Assembly (NCBI GenBank): GCA_911728455.2
Contig: OU452225.1
Span: 1,103,501 to 1,167,500 of the forward strand
Reading direction: 5' to 3'
From: Marthasterias glacialis
Lineage: Eukaryota > Echinodermata > Asteroidea > Forcipulatida > Asteriidae
DNA: 64,000 nucleotides
Each line of letters begins with the position of its first letter. Positions within the stretch are counted from its first letter, which is position 1. The notes beneath the pieces are model-generated. The model was not told the origin of the DNA and made no database searches. It saw only the letters and a program-made list of their open reading frames with translations. Position numbers and translations under genes: made by a program. Of the stretch, positions 1-12,200 are shown piece after piece.

Positions 1-290
1 TTCAGGGTCAATTTCTGATGGGTCGTCCAGCACCCTGTCTCTCAACGAGCTTGAGAGTCCGACATACTACCACTACGCCACCGATGTCACGCAGCCCCTC
101 GCGACGCGCAGACACATCCAGCCGAACCATCCAATCACGAAGCGAATCAAGCGTAACTCCAGCACCATGTCGTCCGCCGATGATGACGTAGACAGTGTGG
201 GTGAAGATACGGAGAATCTTCACTTCTACGGGCGGTCACCGGCGTCATTGAGCAGCCAGTCTGGCAGTTGGCATAGCGACATTGATCCTG
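1..290 (+). CDS. NFI: NFI exon a (first exon in window)
   Basis: Open in the frame starting at base 2; encodes LSLNELESPTYYHY, then TKRIKR, an acidic stretch SADDDVDSVGEDTE and HFYGRSPASLSSQSG, ending ...SDIDP plus one base. This matches the vertebrate NFI block NFSLSDLESSSYY ... TKRLKSVEDEMDSPGEE ... SPGSGSQSSGW. Donor GTATGT begins at 291 (phase 1). A TTCAG at 1-5 could be the acceptor, putting the true exon start at 6; alternatively the exon begins upstream of the window. Confidence 0.9.
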
Positions 291-3200
291 GTATGTTGCA
301 ATAGTGACGACAATACAGAGAAGGCATTTTTTTAAGTTGAATCAAGTCAAATTTGAAAAGTTTGCAAGCTAGAGAGGCTAGATTTATCATGGTTCTGAAA
401 TCTTTGTATTGTTCCATGGTTGCAGCGGTTAAAACAACACCCAGGCGTGCGACATTTCCTCGAATCAGCTGATTTCCTCGTTTTTCACCTCACACTCATG
501 CCATTATAAATTCTAAAACACTGTACAAAGTCTTGTAAAGATTGGAATTTCATCTTTTTTTGTTAAGTCCAAGTTGCATGCCAGAATACCTGATTTCCAT
601 TTTATCAAAAAAGAGACCGTACTATTTTGCCCCTTAGCCGCAATTTCGTTACATTGATATGATTGGGAGAAAACAACATGGCTGCTTCATCAGAAAGGTC
701 TATAAAGGGCATTTGCTGCATCATCGAGTTGTGGAGACTCTGGAACTAGTCATTGGTTCTTTTAAAAGCCTGCACATTATGGTTAGCTCAAGATATTTAC
801 CTAATGTTTTTGTAAACTAGCTAACCAGTACCAATCAAGGAAATGGTCTCCCATCTATGTTTCGACCACAGTCACCACAGTCAATGTTGGGCTTACCCTG
901 CCTAAAGCAACACAACTCACCTATTGGTAAAGATTGTCGCAGTCAACTCAAATCCCATCTTGCGTTTAGCATGGTACATTTAGGGTTTTCATTTCAACTG
1001 TGTTGCGCTTTTGATGTCAAAATTCGGTGGAGATTGTTCAGAATGATTTTATAAAACCGAGCAACCGTAATACAACACCTTGAAACGGATACAAGGTGAG
1101 GTGGCGCATATTGCTTGAAGATCATGCCAGAAACACCGGGGCAAACCCCTTCTCATAATGCTGAGTGTAGCTGGGTTCTTTTACGTGCATTGCACAACAC
1201 AGGGTGCCTGGAAAACGCCTATTGATGGTTTAAAAGGTTAAATAAAGTTCAATCTAGCTAGATGCTCTTCCATCGAGCTATTAAACGGAGGAAATCTTGC
1301 GATCTTTTCCAGGTACCAGTCCAGTTGTCCCAACTAACCTGTCGCACGTCATTCACAAGCCAAAGATTTCAGAAGCTGCTAGCAGCTTCACCACACAATC
1401 ATCGTCACCAGGAACGAGGCCTAGAGTCCTCAAAGTTGAACCAAAGATTGAAGGGGAGGGAGGCGGGCTGTCCTCTTGCTCCATGGGCCAAGTGTTGCCT
1501 CAGACAGTGGAATACAAAGGTAGGATTCCTACTTGCTTCCCCCTTTTCTTGTAAGCCATGTAGGGGGCTGTTCATGACTGTACATTTTTTTCCATAATCC
1601 TTGTTTGTGAGTGTGACATCACTCCATTTTGAACCTGACCCGCTCGTCCCAATTTCATAAAGTTGTGATGAACAAAAAATTGCTTGGCACCGAAAAATCT
1701 TGCTTAGCAGAAACAGGTTACCAGTCAAGACAAAATGTAATATTGTTTGTGACTGGTCCCCTACTAATATTTGTTTAGCAAAACAAAAATTGTCAAGCAC
1801 CATATTCTGCTTAAGAGCTTTCTCTCTAGAACTTGAAATTTGGCGCTGAAGCCTGTAAGAAAAATGTTGAGCAAGTTTGTTCAGTTTATGCAAAGAAACT
1901 ACTTTAAAAGCTCTGGACATGTCTTTTACTTTCATTTTTTTCAAATACTCAAGGTCTTGCAAGAGAAATACATGTACCATTTTCTATAGTGATATCTGTC
2001 ATTGAATGACACAACATGGATGTTCATGTCTAGATGAAATTGCACGCACATGTAGGGTTTTTGCCACTTCAGTCTCAAAAGCTTCCATTAGTTTATGTAT
2101 TTTCATCAATATGCTTGCCTCGTGATGTACATAGACCCCTTGCCTACCAGTGCTACTTCACAAGCTTAAATAGCGCCCTCACTGAGATCAAAAGAAGGCA
2201 CCCTCATTGGTTGACAGTTTATGAGATGCGCGCATCCGCATACTTGTTTTGGTTGTCTCAGCTTAGCTATGCAGGCATGCAACTTTTCCGCTGATTTCCT
2301 CATTTTCGGTTTCTCAACCGTGCCATTGAAAGTTGAAAAAGACAGTGTAAAGCCTTGCTGTGCTTGGAACTTTCCTGTAAATTTTTTTATTATGTTTTTT
2401 TACAAACTGCACTTGCATGCCTGGCTGTGGCAGCGTCCGCAAGGGATATGATATGTTGCAAGTTCTACCAGAACGTTTTATAAGCTAATCTTGGTGTTTG
2501 TAGGGACTTTCTTTTACTAACAAATTCAGCCGCCCTGTTTCGAATTCTGACTTCAAGTCTACCTGGGACACTAATGGGGAAACTATATCCAATGAAGTTG
2601 AACAAAAAAGCTCAATATGTGTAGAGTCACATTCAACTTTATTCTGTGTAGCAAAGAGTGTCATGAACTTCAAACTAATTAAAACTTGCCAGTCTTGATT
2701 GTATCCTCTTCATCAACTTCCGAAGCTGTCAAATTAAATTCCCAGGCACCGGATTATTTTCTCCGAGGGGAGTTCACGAATTGTTTTCTTTGCAGGGAGT
2801 TTCACAAGTCCTTTTCCCCTTGTCCGTGAACAACAAGGAACAAGGAATGAGGAACTGTTAAAAAATCACGGATCTTAAAAATAAAAGTTGGAGCTGGATG
2901 GATGTGCCAGCTGTCGCAATCCAAGGCCAAAATCCTCTCTGGGGGTGAGGATTTACACCCTAGGTTACCCCAAACAGGAAGTGCAATATTCTAGGCTTTC
3001 TTTATGACCTTATGAAGTTTATACATCCTCATTCCTTGTCTATATGTTTTTGGGAGTTTAAAGGGATAAAAACAAGCGTTTTCTTTTTTTTGGGAAGAAC
3101 AGATTCATTCCCACCCCCTAGTTTTCAATAAACATACCATAAGTATCAAAAGTGAATCAATGTTGGTTGTGATGTTTCAGTGACAGTAAGTTTGTTTAGG

Positions 3201-6200
3201 GGTTCTGATGTGCACAACATCCCTAATGTCCTTATTTCCAATGCTGCAATCGAAATAAGCAATGGTGTTTTTTCAGAAGGTCTTCAAATGCTATTTTCTC
3301 GACTTGAAACAGTGTATTTTAAACGGAAACAATTCTCTGGAGGATTGGCACTGATGTTATTTATATTCATCAGTGAGCTTCTAAATTGAATCTAATCCAA
3401 TTTTTCTACATGGTTGCCAATCCTGTATTAAACTTTTAAAGAGAAAGACTTTACAACAAGCTTGTTTCATTCATCTTTACAAATGAGCTTTCTAAATGCT
3501 GACTTTATATCACATTTATTTCTCACATATTCTGAGAAATATATGTCGCTTGAACTCCTGTCGTCTTTGGGACATTTCTGACTTCAAAATGCCAGATGTT
3601 TTTGTGAGCAAGCACATAAACTATATGTACCATGTTTTATGTTATGAAACCTATTGTGATGACATTTCCTCAGTCTTCATGTTATACGATTGTCTTAAAA
3701 GTAGGAATAAATAAACTCCCCAAACCACTGTGTGACCCTCTCTTTATAGTTTATTTGTCTGTTGGGTTGGGTTGTTTGTTTGTTTGTTTGTTTGTTTGTT
3801 TTCTGAGGGGAGGGGGTTGGGGCAGAATGGAACCTCAAGAGTTTCAGTTAAGGTCATTGTACATTTTTTAGAAGACATCAAAAACAAATTCATTTTTTTT
3901 TTAGAAAGTTTTTTTTTATACACATTATTCTCCTGCGTATACATACAATCTAAATGCCTTGCTAACCATGTACGTGGCAAAAGTTGGTTTTGGTGGCACT
4001 TGAAACCCAAAGGATGGTAAAGGAATTGATTGCCACAGTGTAACGCCTTTAAAGTTTGATGCATTCAGGAACAAGGAATAAGGAATTAACATTCGTAATG
4101 GCCAAACCAGCTGTTGAGTTTTTCCTCGTTGCCCTTGATAAAAAGTGTAGATGTACGTGTAGAACGGATCTAACAACTGTAGGATTTCTTTTTAAAGGTG
4201 GCACGATTTCTTGAAAGGGGGAAGTAAAAAATGTTTTCTTGGCAGGGTCGAGCGAAAAGTGTGAATGAAATAACAAGGAAACCCCTCATGGAAGGGTTAT
4301 GAAAACAACCCTTGGTTCATGTCAGATGGCTTCAACGCGGAAAATTCCACTGAGCCACAAACTAATGAGTTTACTTTCATTGGTCCACAAGACTTTGTTA
4401 CCATAATGATTGTGTGCAGATTTGCATTTCAGTGGTACTTTTTGTTTGTTAAGTAATTGTATTTCAAGGATTTCTGTTGCGGAAATGTGTAAGATTTAAG
4501 AATTATGAACACAATCTGCATTCATTAATGGATTGATTTAGCTTTGTAAAGGATCTGAGTCCACACCAAAATTATGAATCAGTTAAAACTTGTTGCATTT
4601 TAGATAGATGTAATGATTTACAATGGGGATAGTATACACATATGGACTGGCAATGAGGGAAATAGCGCACGTCTATGCACCCCTCGGGCCTGTGAGTGAC
4701 CAGGAGAGGTCCTATTTCCCGAGGCCGAAGGCCGAGGGAAATAGGACCCTCTCCTGGTCACTCACAGGCCCGAGGGGTGCATAGACGTGCACTATTGCCC
4801 GAATAATGCCAGTCCATATGTGTTTTATAACACACCTCAGTCCAAAATGTCGGTTAGAAGAGTAAATCGTGTATTTTGGCCGGAGATTCTTCTCGATCCG
4901 CAGACGCCGTCGTTTTCTTGAGGGCGCTCTTTACCAGTCAATAGTTTTTGGGTTTTTGAAACTATTTCCAGCTTTGCGAACTATTTCCCCCAAACGAAGC
5001 GCGTGCGGTGCGTGTGGTGCAGATTTCATGCACTAGGCTATATTAGTTCACCCCACGCGACCGTGTTTCAGCCAATCAGGATAAAGAACCAGGGAGAGGT
5101 GTGTTATAAAGAATGTTATTTCTGGTTTTACCATCATAATAGTAATAATTAATATTTATTTATAAATATAGTGCAAATTCTATAAAACATGTTTTACCAT
5201 CATAATAGTAATAATTAATATTTATTTATAAATATAGTGCAAATTCTATAAAACATGTTCGAATGGGCTGTTCCAGAGTAAAATACTAAAAATACACAAC
5301 AACAATATTTGAAAACATGGACGGTCGCTAAACACTAAGGTCGAAACAAGAGCAAAGACTAAAAAAAGTGACAATGCAAAAGAAGACTTAAAAAGCAAAG
5401 TCAAAAAATTCACCGAGGCAAATAAAATACACCCTACACCGATGTGTGACAAGCATGGTATAGGCCTATTCAGTGCTTTCCAGAGTCCTGTAGGGAAAAA
5501 CAAAAATCCTACTCGGCATACTACTTGACTGGGATTCGAACCCATGACCCCAGCATTCTAGAGGAGATACATGTATGTTGACCACTAGATCACCGAGTGT
5601 GTCTATATTCCATTTGGGTGATACTGATCATGTGGTTATGTGTGTACGTTATGGTGTTTAACACCAACCCAGCTATGGCTGCCGCACAGGCGCATGACAC
5701 GACAATAGTGCGTTAGCGGGCATATTTACCAATACGCATGGAGGATTCACAGTGCGCGTGCGGCAGCCATAGTCACGTTGGTTTAAAGGCCCATGAACAA
5801 GTTGCCCGGATTAGTCCATATCAGGTTATTTGATTGGGTTACATTGATTTTTAATCGGGGGGGGGGGGGGGGTAATGTACAGTATTCTCAAACGAGACAG
5901 TTCTGATCAGTGAGCCTCAATTTTCATTGATGAGCACACTCTTTACTTCTCTATCATACAGGTCAAATTCAAGGCACGATGGCGTCTTTCACTTGCCCCT
6001 CCAACACCCAAGCCTCTTACTACTCCAATCAGCTGCGGTTACACCCCCAGCATATTGACTCCACCCCTCTCTCAGACTTTGTTCAGCTCGTGTGTCACCA
6101 AGACTCCTACCAGCAGCAAGTGGTAAGTAGTAAGACTGGTCCCTCCAAAGAGAGTCTGTGAAGGAGCCCTCAAAATCACCTTAATCCTAACCACCCCAAC

Positions 6201-9200
6201 CCTTCAAAATCCAACTGCTTGATTTGGTGGATTCTGTTGGACTGGACATATCCCATATCCCAACTCCCAACCCAGCCAAATTCTCAACCCCCAAGCCCAA
6301 CTCCCAACTCCCTAGCCCAACTCCGTCCTTCATGCCCCATCTCAGTCTCTCCCCATCATCTATACTCCAACCCCCTTTTTCTTCATACCCCACCCTCACC
6401 ACTCTCATCCATTCCATCAAGCATCCTCCACAGGGCGTGGCAGGGCGTAAGCGCAGAATTCTGCGGTAAGCAGAGCCATGAAATTGAGCCCAGCTGATTT
6501 CCACATGTTAGGTTTCTGAGCTGTGTCATTGAATGTTGAAAAACAGTACAAAGTCTTGCTGTGACTGGAACTTTCCTTTTTTTTACCAACTACAGTCGCA
6601 TACCATACCTGCACATATTAACCTGACCAATCCTTAACAACCCTCCAAAAACTTGTCCCTAATCCCAACTTTCCGATTCCTTCTCACCATTTATTCCAAT
6701 ATCGCTAACTGCTTCATTGCGCTTCTAAACTGGAGAAAAATTCTTTCTTGCACAAGATCTCAACTTCATCTATCATGTCTATTGTGTCTTACACATAATT
6801 GTAAACAGAATTTTTTGTTTGCCTCATCTCCAAGGCGAAGAACAACACAGTTGGCAACACAGGCAGTCCCACCAAAATAGCCGGGTTCATCCCCACGGCA
6901 ATGCTTCCACCACCCCCTCCTCCGCCAATGGCGCGACCTGTTGCCATAGCAACATCCATTGGCCAAACTGGTGCTTTGTCCGGAGTGACATCACAAACAA
7001 CTGTTCCAAACACCACAGCCAGTTCACAAGGTGAGTTAGTTAACTAAGATCGCATCATTTTTCAAGGAAAGTTTCTCACTTGAACGTAAGTGATGCATAA
7101 AAAGTTTTAAATCCAGTTACATTTAAGATCAGCCTCCCTTTGAGATCAAACCCTCCTTTGAGATCAAGCCTTCCTTGGAGATCAAGCCTCCCTTTGAGAT
7201 CAAGCCTTCATTTGATATCAAGCCTCCCTTTGAGATCAAGCCTTCATTTGAGATCAAGCCTTCCTTTTAATCCTTTGAGATCAAGCCTTCCTAGTGACTA
7301 ACCGGCCTGATACTTCATGGAAGCAACAGAGGCAATTGCCCTCAAGCCCCTGGTCATTGCCTTGGTGCCCTTTGAAATACCCTGGTAGGTATTTTTATTC
7401 TCCCATAGAGGATGCCTTTTATACTTGGGAGTAACTGCCTTGCTCTTGCAAGAACAAATTATTAGGCCAGGACTAACCATTCAATATCATTCAAACTTAT
7501 TATGTTAACAAAATTGAGTATCAAGCACTAAACCACAAGGGAAATTGACTGGGTAAACTTGTGGTTTATTGTTTGATATTTGAAATAAAAAAGTTACATC
7601 CCCTTGAAGTTATATAGCTGGATTCCCAGATTGAATGGTATCTGACTGGCATCCCACATACAGTGTAGAGATCGCCATCATTAGGCTAGAAAGCTCAGTT
7701 GGTAGATCCCTGGCACACTAATCCAGAGGGCACAGGTTCAAATCCCGTTCTGGTCAATTTTTCTTTGTTCACCCCCAAACTCAACAAAAACAGTTGAAAA
7801 AAAGACAACATATTGTGGAAGCATCTGCATGTAAACTGTGTTTTCTTCTTGCATTTTCATTTGTGGACAAAGTCCAGCCCCGACTCCATCCACCTCCCCA
7901 CCCCCCCCTTCCAAACAGATGAAGGGAAGAGAAATGAATTCAACAACTTTAGGCAATGATTTCTTTAATAGTTGGGCTACATGTATATATATACAATTAC
8001 AGTTTATCTGTTACAGGGGCTGTTTTTTCTTGCATTTTCGACAAGTGAACAGGGAATGTCATTTTATTTTTTAACACTTAAAGACAAAACACAATATTAC
8101 CTAAATTTTGAAGTTCTGTAATCTTTGAAAATACACAGTTTGCAATTGCCTCCATGCCCCTTGGTCATTGCCTTGGTGCCCCTTGGTCATTGCCCTGATG
8201 CCCCTTTAATTGATCCGGTAGAAATTTACGTTTTCCTCACAGAGTGCCTTTTATCAAGGAAAACAACAAAGAGTTAGGCCAGCTAATAAACTGTTTAGCT
8301 ACTGTTTTTAGTGGAGTTGGTGGGGGCTACATGTACATTGGGAAAGGGCCCACGTTTACAGTTAGCTCACCAAAGATGAAACTGCAAAGAAGGGAAATAA
8401 GGTCTTTCACATCCCGTTGTTGTGTAAGTGTGGACAAAAAAAAGTTGGGAAAAGTTTATTGCCCCCAAAGTCAAGTGGCAGAAGGAAGCTACAAGCTGCA
8501 GTGTAATCGTCCGAACAATACTCATCAGCTGATAGTGGTTTCAGGGCAGCAGGGTGGTAGGATGTCACGTGACTTGGCAGCAAGCTGGGCCGAGGGGTTC
8601 TTGAATGTCATGGCCAATTTAGATCGGGCGATGATTCATGCGCCCAGTTAGCCCAATTGGTCTCCATGGTTACAGAGAGAAAATACTGCCATCTGGGATG
8701 TCACGATGGGCTGGGAGCGTTGATGTGTTTGTGGCTGCCATCCAAGAAAGCACACATTGAAAAGGGGGTGCAGAGGTGACATGAAAAGTAGATCAAGATT
8801 TTACAAAGAAAGGACAAGCGAACGGGGAATGTCATTTTTGTTTACCACTTTTGACAAAACACAACATTAAATAAATTTTAAAGTTCTCAAGTCATTGAAA
8901 ATTCACAAATTCTCAGATGCATGTAATAATTAATGCTTTTTGTAGCGCAAATTTCATAAGATGATGTTCAAATGCGATTCACATAGTAAAATAGTTTAAA
9001 ATAAAGATGGACAAACACCCAACACTTAGATAAAATAAAACACATTGATTAAAAGCATAATTGTCGTGGCACTTGTGTCCTTAAGCAAGATGTTGCTTTG
9101 TCCTTCAGATGGGATGTAAAGCCGTAGGTCCTGTGTGTTGTTGAACTCACGTAAAAGAACCCAGAACACTCATCTTGAAAGAGAAGGGGCATGCCCCGGT

Positions 9201-12200
9201 GCTTCTGGTATCATTTGGCAGCAAGTTGCGCCACCGCACTTTCCTAGTGGGCGCTTTGATGCTTCAAATGATGATGCCTTCTTAAATCCCTTGCCTGCTT
9301 CTTTCTCTTTGTTCCAGCGCCTTGAGTACCTTCTTGGTATCTATATTAGGCTCCGCTGTTGTTACCATTGCACATTCTTGCAGAGATTTTTTATCAGTTT
9401 TTCCTTTTTCCCCTATACATGTTCTCGACATCCTCCCATAGTCTCTATGAAATTCCTTGTGGAGCATCCCTTACTTTAGATTTCTCCAATGGAGACCATT
9501 TGCTCCTATAGACCTTTATCATGCTGCCACCATCTTGGTCATGTTCCTTGTATCCAGTAACAGTAATGAATGCTACTACTCATTATGTACAAAAAGGAAC
9601 CAGACTGTTTCTCCTTCCAGCCTTGGTTTGGTTACATTGATTTGAATGGGAGAAAATCAAGATGGCCGCACCATGATAAAGGTCTATTGGCATTGGTCTT
9701 CGTGACAGACCAAATTTTGGGGCTGAGATTCCTATCCCAGCGACCCAACCAAGCATAGGATTCAAACTGCCTCTAGATACCGGGCAATCTCGGTGGTTTA
9801 GTTGGTAAGACATCTGCTCTAGAATGGCAAAGGTTGTGGGTTCGAATCTCACCCGAGTAAATATGCCTGTGTTTTCTTTTTCACAGGACTCAGGAAGTAC
9901 TGGGTATACAGTACTTAACACACATTGGTTTATGGGTACAACACAAATAATATTCTTTATCCCCGATGCAAACCTTTCGAGCAGACTTGGTTGAAAGTAC
10001 ACAATCCCCCAACCCAATGATTGCAGCACAATGTCAAAATGTGAGTTCAATTAGAATTTATATTTGGTACATTGACGTGCTTGGTTGCAAGCGAATACTT
10101 AAATGATTAATCCCTCAGATTAAAGATGGTGGTGCCATGCCACACGCTTCTTGCCAAGTTTTTGTGCAGCACCCTGCAGATTGGCAGAGCTGAATAGTAC
10201 CCTTTTGCCATACGCACTCTTTGATACCTGTGTATGGATGTTTGCAGTGCAGAAACCCTGCCTTCAAACTTTTGCCACTTTCTTTAGTCAGGCGAATTAT
10301 AAATTGAGTGTTGGGTAATGACCAAGCAAGTCGGTGTACCAGACATTATTCAAAATGCAACCGCAGAATGACATTTGATATGTTGAATCCACATGTAACC
10401 CATATCTACCTGATTGGTCACAGTACATTTATAAATAATGTTCCCGCCTAAGCCCATGTAACGCTTATTGCTGCGTTATTGTACGCATTCTTTGAAAATT
10501 ATGTATGGGTGGTTGCTGTTACCTCTGTGACAGTGCCTAGCTTGCCTTGCAACTGTGTACATTACATTGTATCTTGAGTGTGTGGAGAAGTCAAAATTGA
10601 CTGTTTACTAATGACCAAGCGAATCATTGTACCAAACATTAGGCTTGTTCATTATTCAAACTTAGCCTCAAAATGGCATTTGAGATGTTAAAGTCATGAT
10701 TCATTCATAACTGGTCACAGTACATAAACACTGTTCCTGCATGAAGCTAATATAGTGATTAAAGAGGGCTCCAGGGTCAAGTTCAGTTTTGTGATGCACT
10801 CATTTCCCAATAGATAGAGTCCGAATGAAAGTGGGAAAAAATTACAAGTCTCTAACCTCATCTTAAAATGATGTAACATGTCATTTTATTTGATATCCTT
10901 CCAGTGTGAATTTTATCAAAATCCAAAAACGTTCAATCAATCAATCAATCAATAGAGCGTTTAATATAGCGCCTTTTCCTTGTGGTTACAAAGTGCTGGG
11001 TAGTACCCCTCATTAGGGCCACTTATAACAGTAAAAAATAACTCCCAAAAAGGCCACCTAAAATGAATATCAGCGCAAAATATAAAACAATCTAGTGACA
11101 TCACATTTCGAATAATTATATGGATCTGAAAATTGTTCATTCCTAAATTTGGATGATATTTGACTTTGACCTTTTGATTGATGTAAAAATTCCTCTTTGG
11201 AATGTACAGACCCATTTGCTGTTGATATCTAACAATGTTGTGTTTCAAATTTTTCTCTGAAAGAGTATCAAATGCAGTGGAATACGCCGTTTTTTTTGTT
11301 GGGGACTCGTAATTTTTGCCATTTTTAAAAGGACTCTATGCACTCTTAAAAGTGCATCACAAAACTGAACTTGACCTTGGAGCCCCTCTTTAGTACAATG
11401 AATATTCATTATTCACTGCCTTGCAAATAAACCTACCCTTAAAGTATAAATCAATTTTATTTAGCCCGTGCAACAAATGGTATGCGTCGCGTCACCATTG
11501 CTTGGACGCTGGCAGCACAAGGTTTTGTACACAAAGACATGAAAAAACCATTGTCTTTTTAACTTTTTATGTGAATTAAGTGTCTTGCTCAGATTGACAC
11601 AATTTCCCTGACGGGACAAAAATGATGTAGAACACTGACCATAAATATTCACAACTAAAGAGAATCTTGGAACTGAATCCTGAAAACGGCACATACAACA
11701 GACCTTTCTATTATTGATAAACAAACTGCACTGGTTGGCATGGACGGCCAAATGTAGCAAAACATTCAAGTCTTGTTGACAGACGTTGTGACCAAATTCA
11801 ACATTTTTGCAAACTTTCTATTTAAAAAACATACATCCCATTATTGGTTGGTTTGTTTATTTGTGAATATTTGTGTAACATTTTTACAAACTGTGATTAT
11901 CTGTTCATGCTTTGCATTGGTGGCACCCTTAGTTTCTCCAACTTAAGTTGACAAAAACTCGGGCTGTGACGTTGCAAAAGAAAGGTTCATAGGTGAATTT
12001 AAGTGATATACACGATTCAAACTACACTGTTTTAATACGTTACATCAGCAAAGTTTTTTGTCAGAATTTCAGTCTTCACTTTCTGTTCAGTTGCAAATAT
12101 TTAATAAGTATGTTCTTCGCCATTACGTCATGCTGTCCTGTCAGGGAAATTGTGTAAATCGTTGAGGAAGACACTTAATTCGCATAAAAAAAATTTGTTC

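Larger units (their letters stand above)
1520..5961 (+). other. NFI: NFI intron between exons b and c, repeat-rich
   Basis: Holds a degenerate 'caatttcata' MITE piece (about 1650-1835), a GCATGCAAC hairpin MITE (2272-2423), a GTTT microsatellite (3771-3801), a large palindrome (4637-4822), a 287-bp element with perfect inverted ends (4824-5110), a 66-bp tandem duplication (5125-5256), a minus-strand tRNA-SINE (5420-5600), a foldback element (about 5640-5815) and a 16-base G run (5857-5872). I see no gene in 2700-3770 or 3860-4630. Confidence 0.8.

Noticed and set aside
1405-1980. 191-aa minus-strand ORF
   Set aside because: Runs antisense over an NFI exon and a dispersed repeat; low-complexity translation without a recognisable domain.
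6187-6504. Overlapping ORFs on both strands in the NFI intron
   Set aside because: C-rich degenerate repeat gives open frames on both strands; lies inside a well-defined intron.
8244-8651. 135-aa plus-strand ORF
   Set aside because: Starts in a dispersed repeat; no domain, no splice-site support in the NFI intron.
9788-9860. Possible functional tRNA gene
   Set aside because: A and B boxes are present but the anticodon arm does not pair well and a SINE body follows; several dispersed copies exist.
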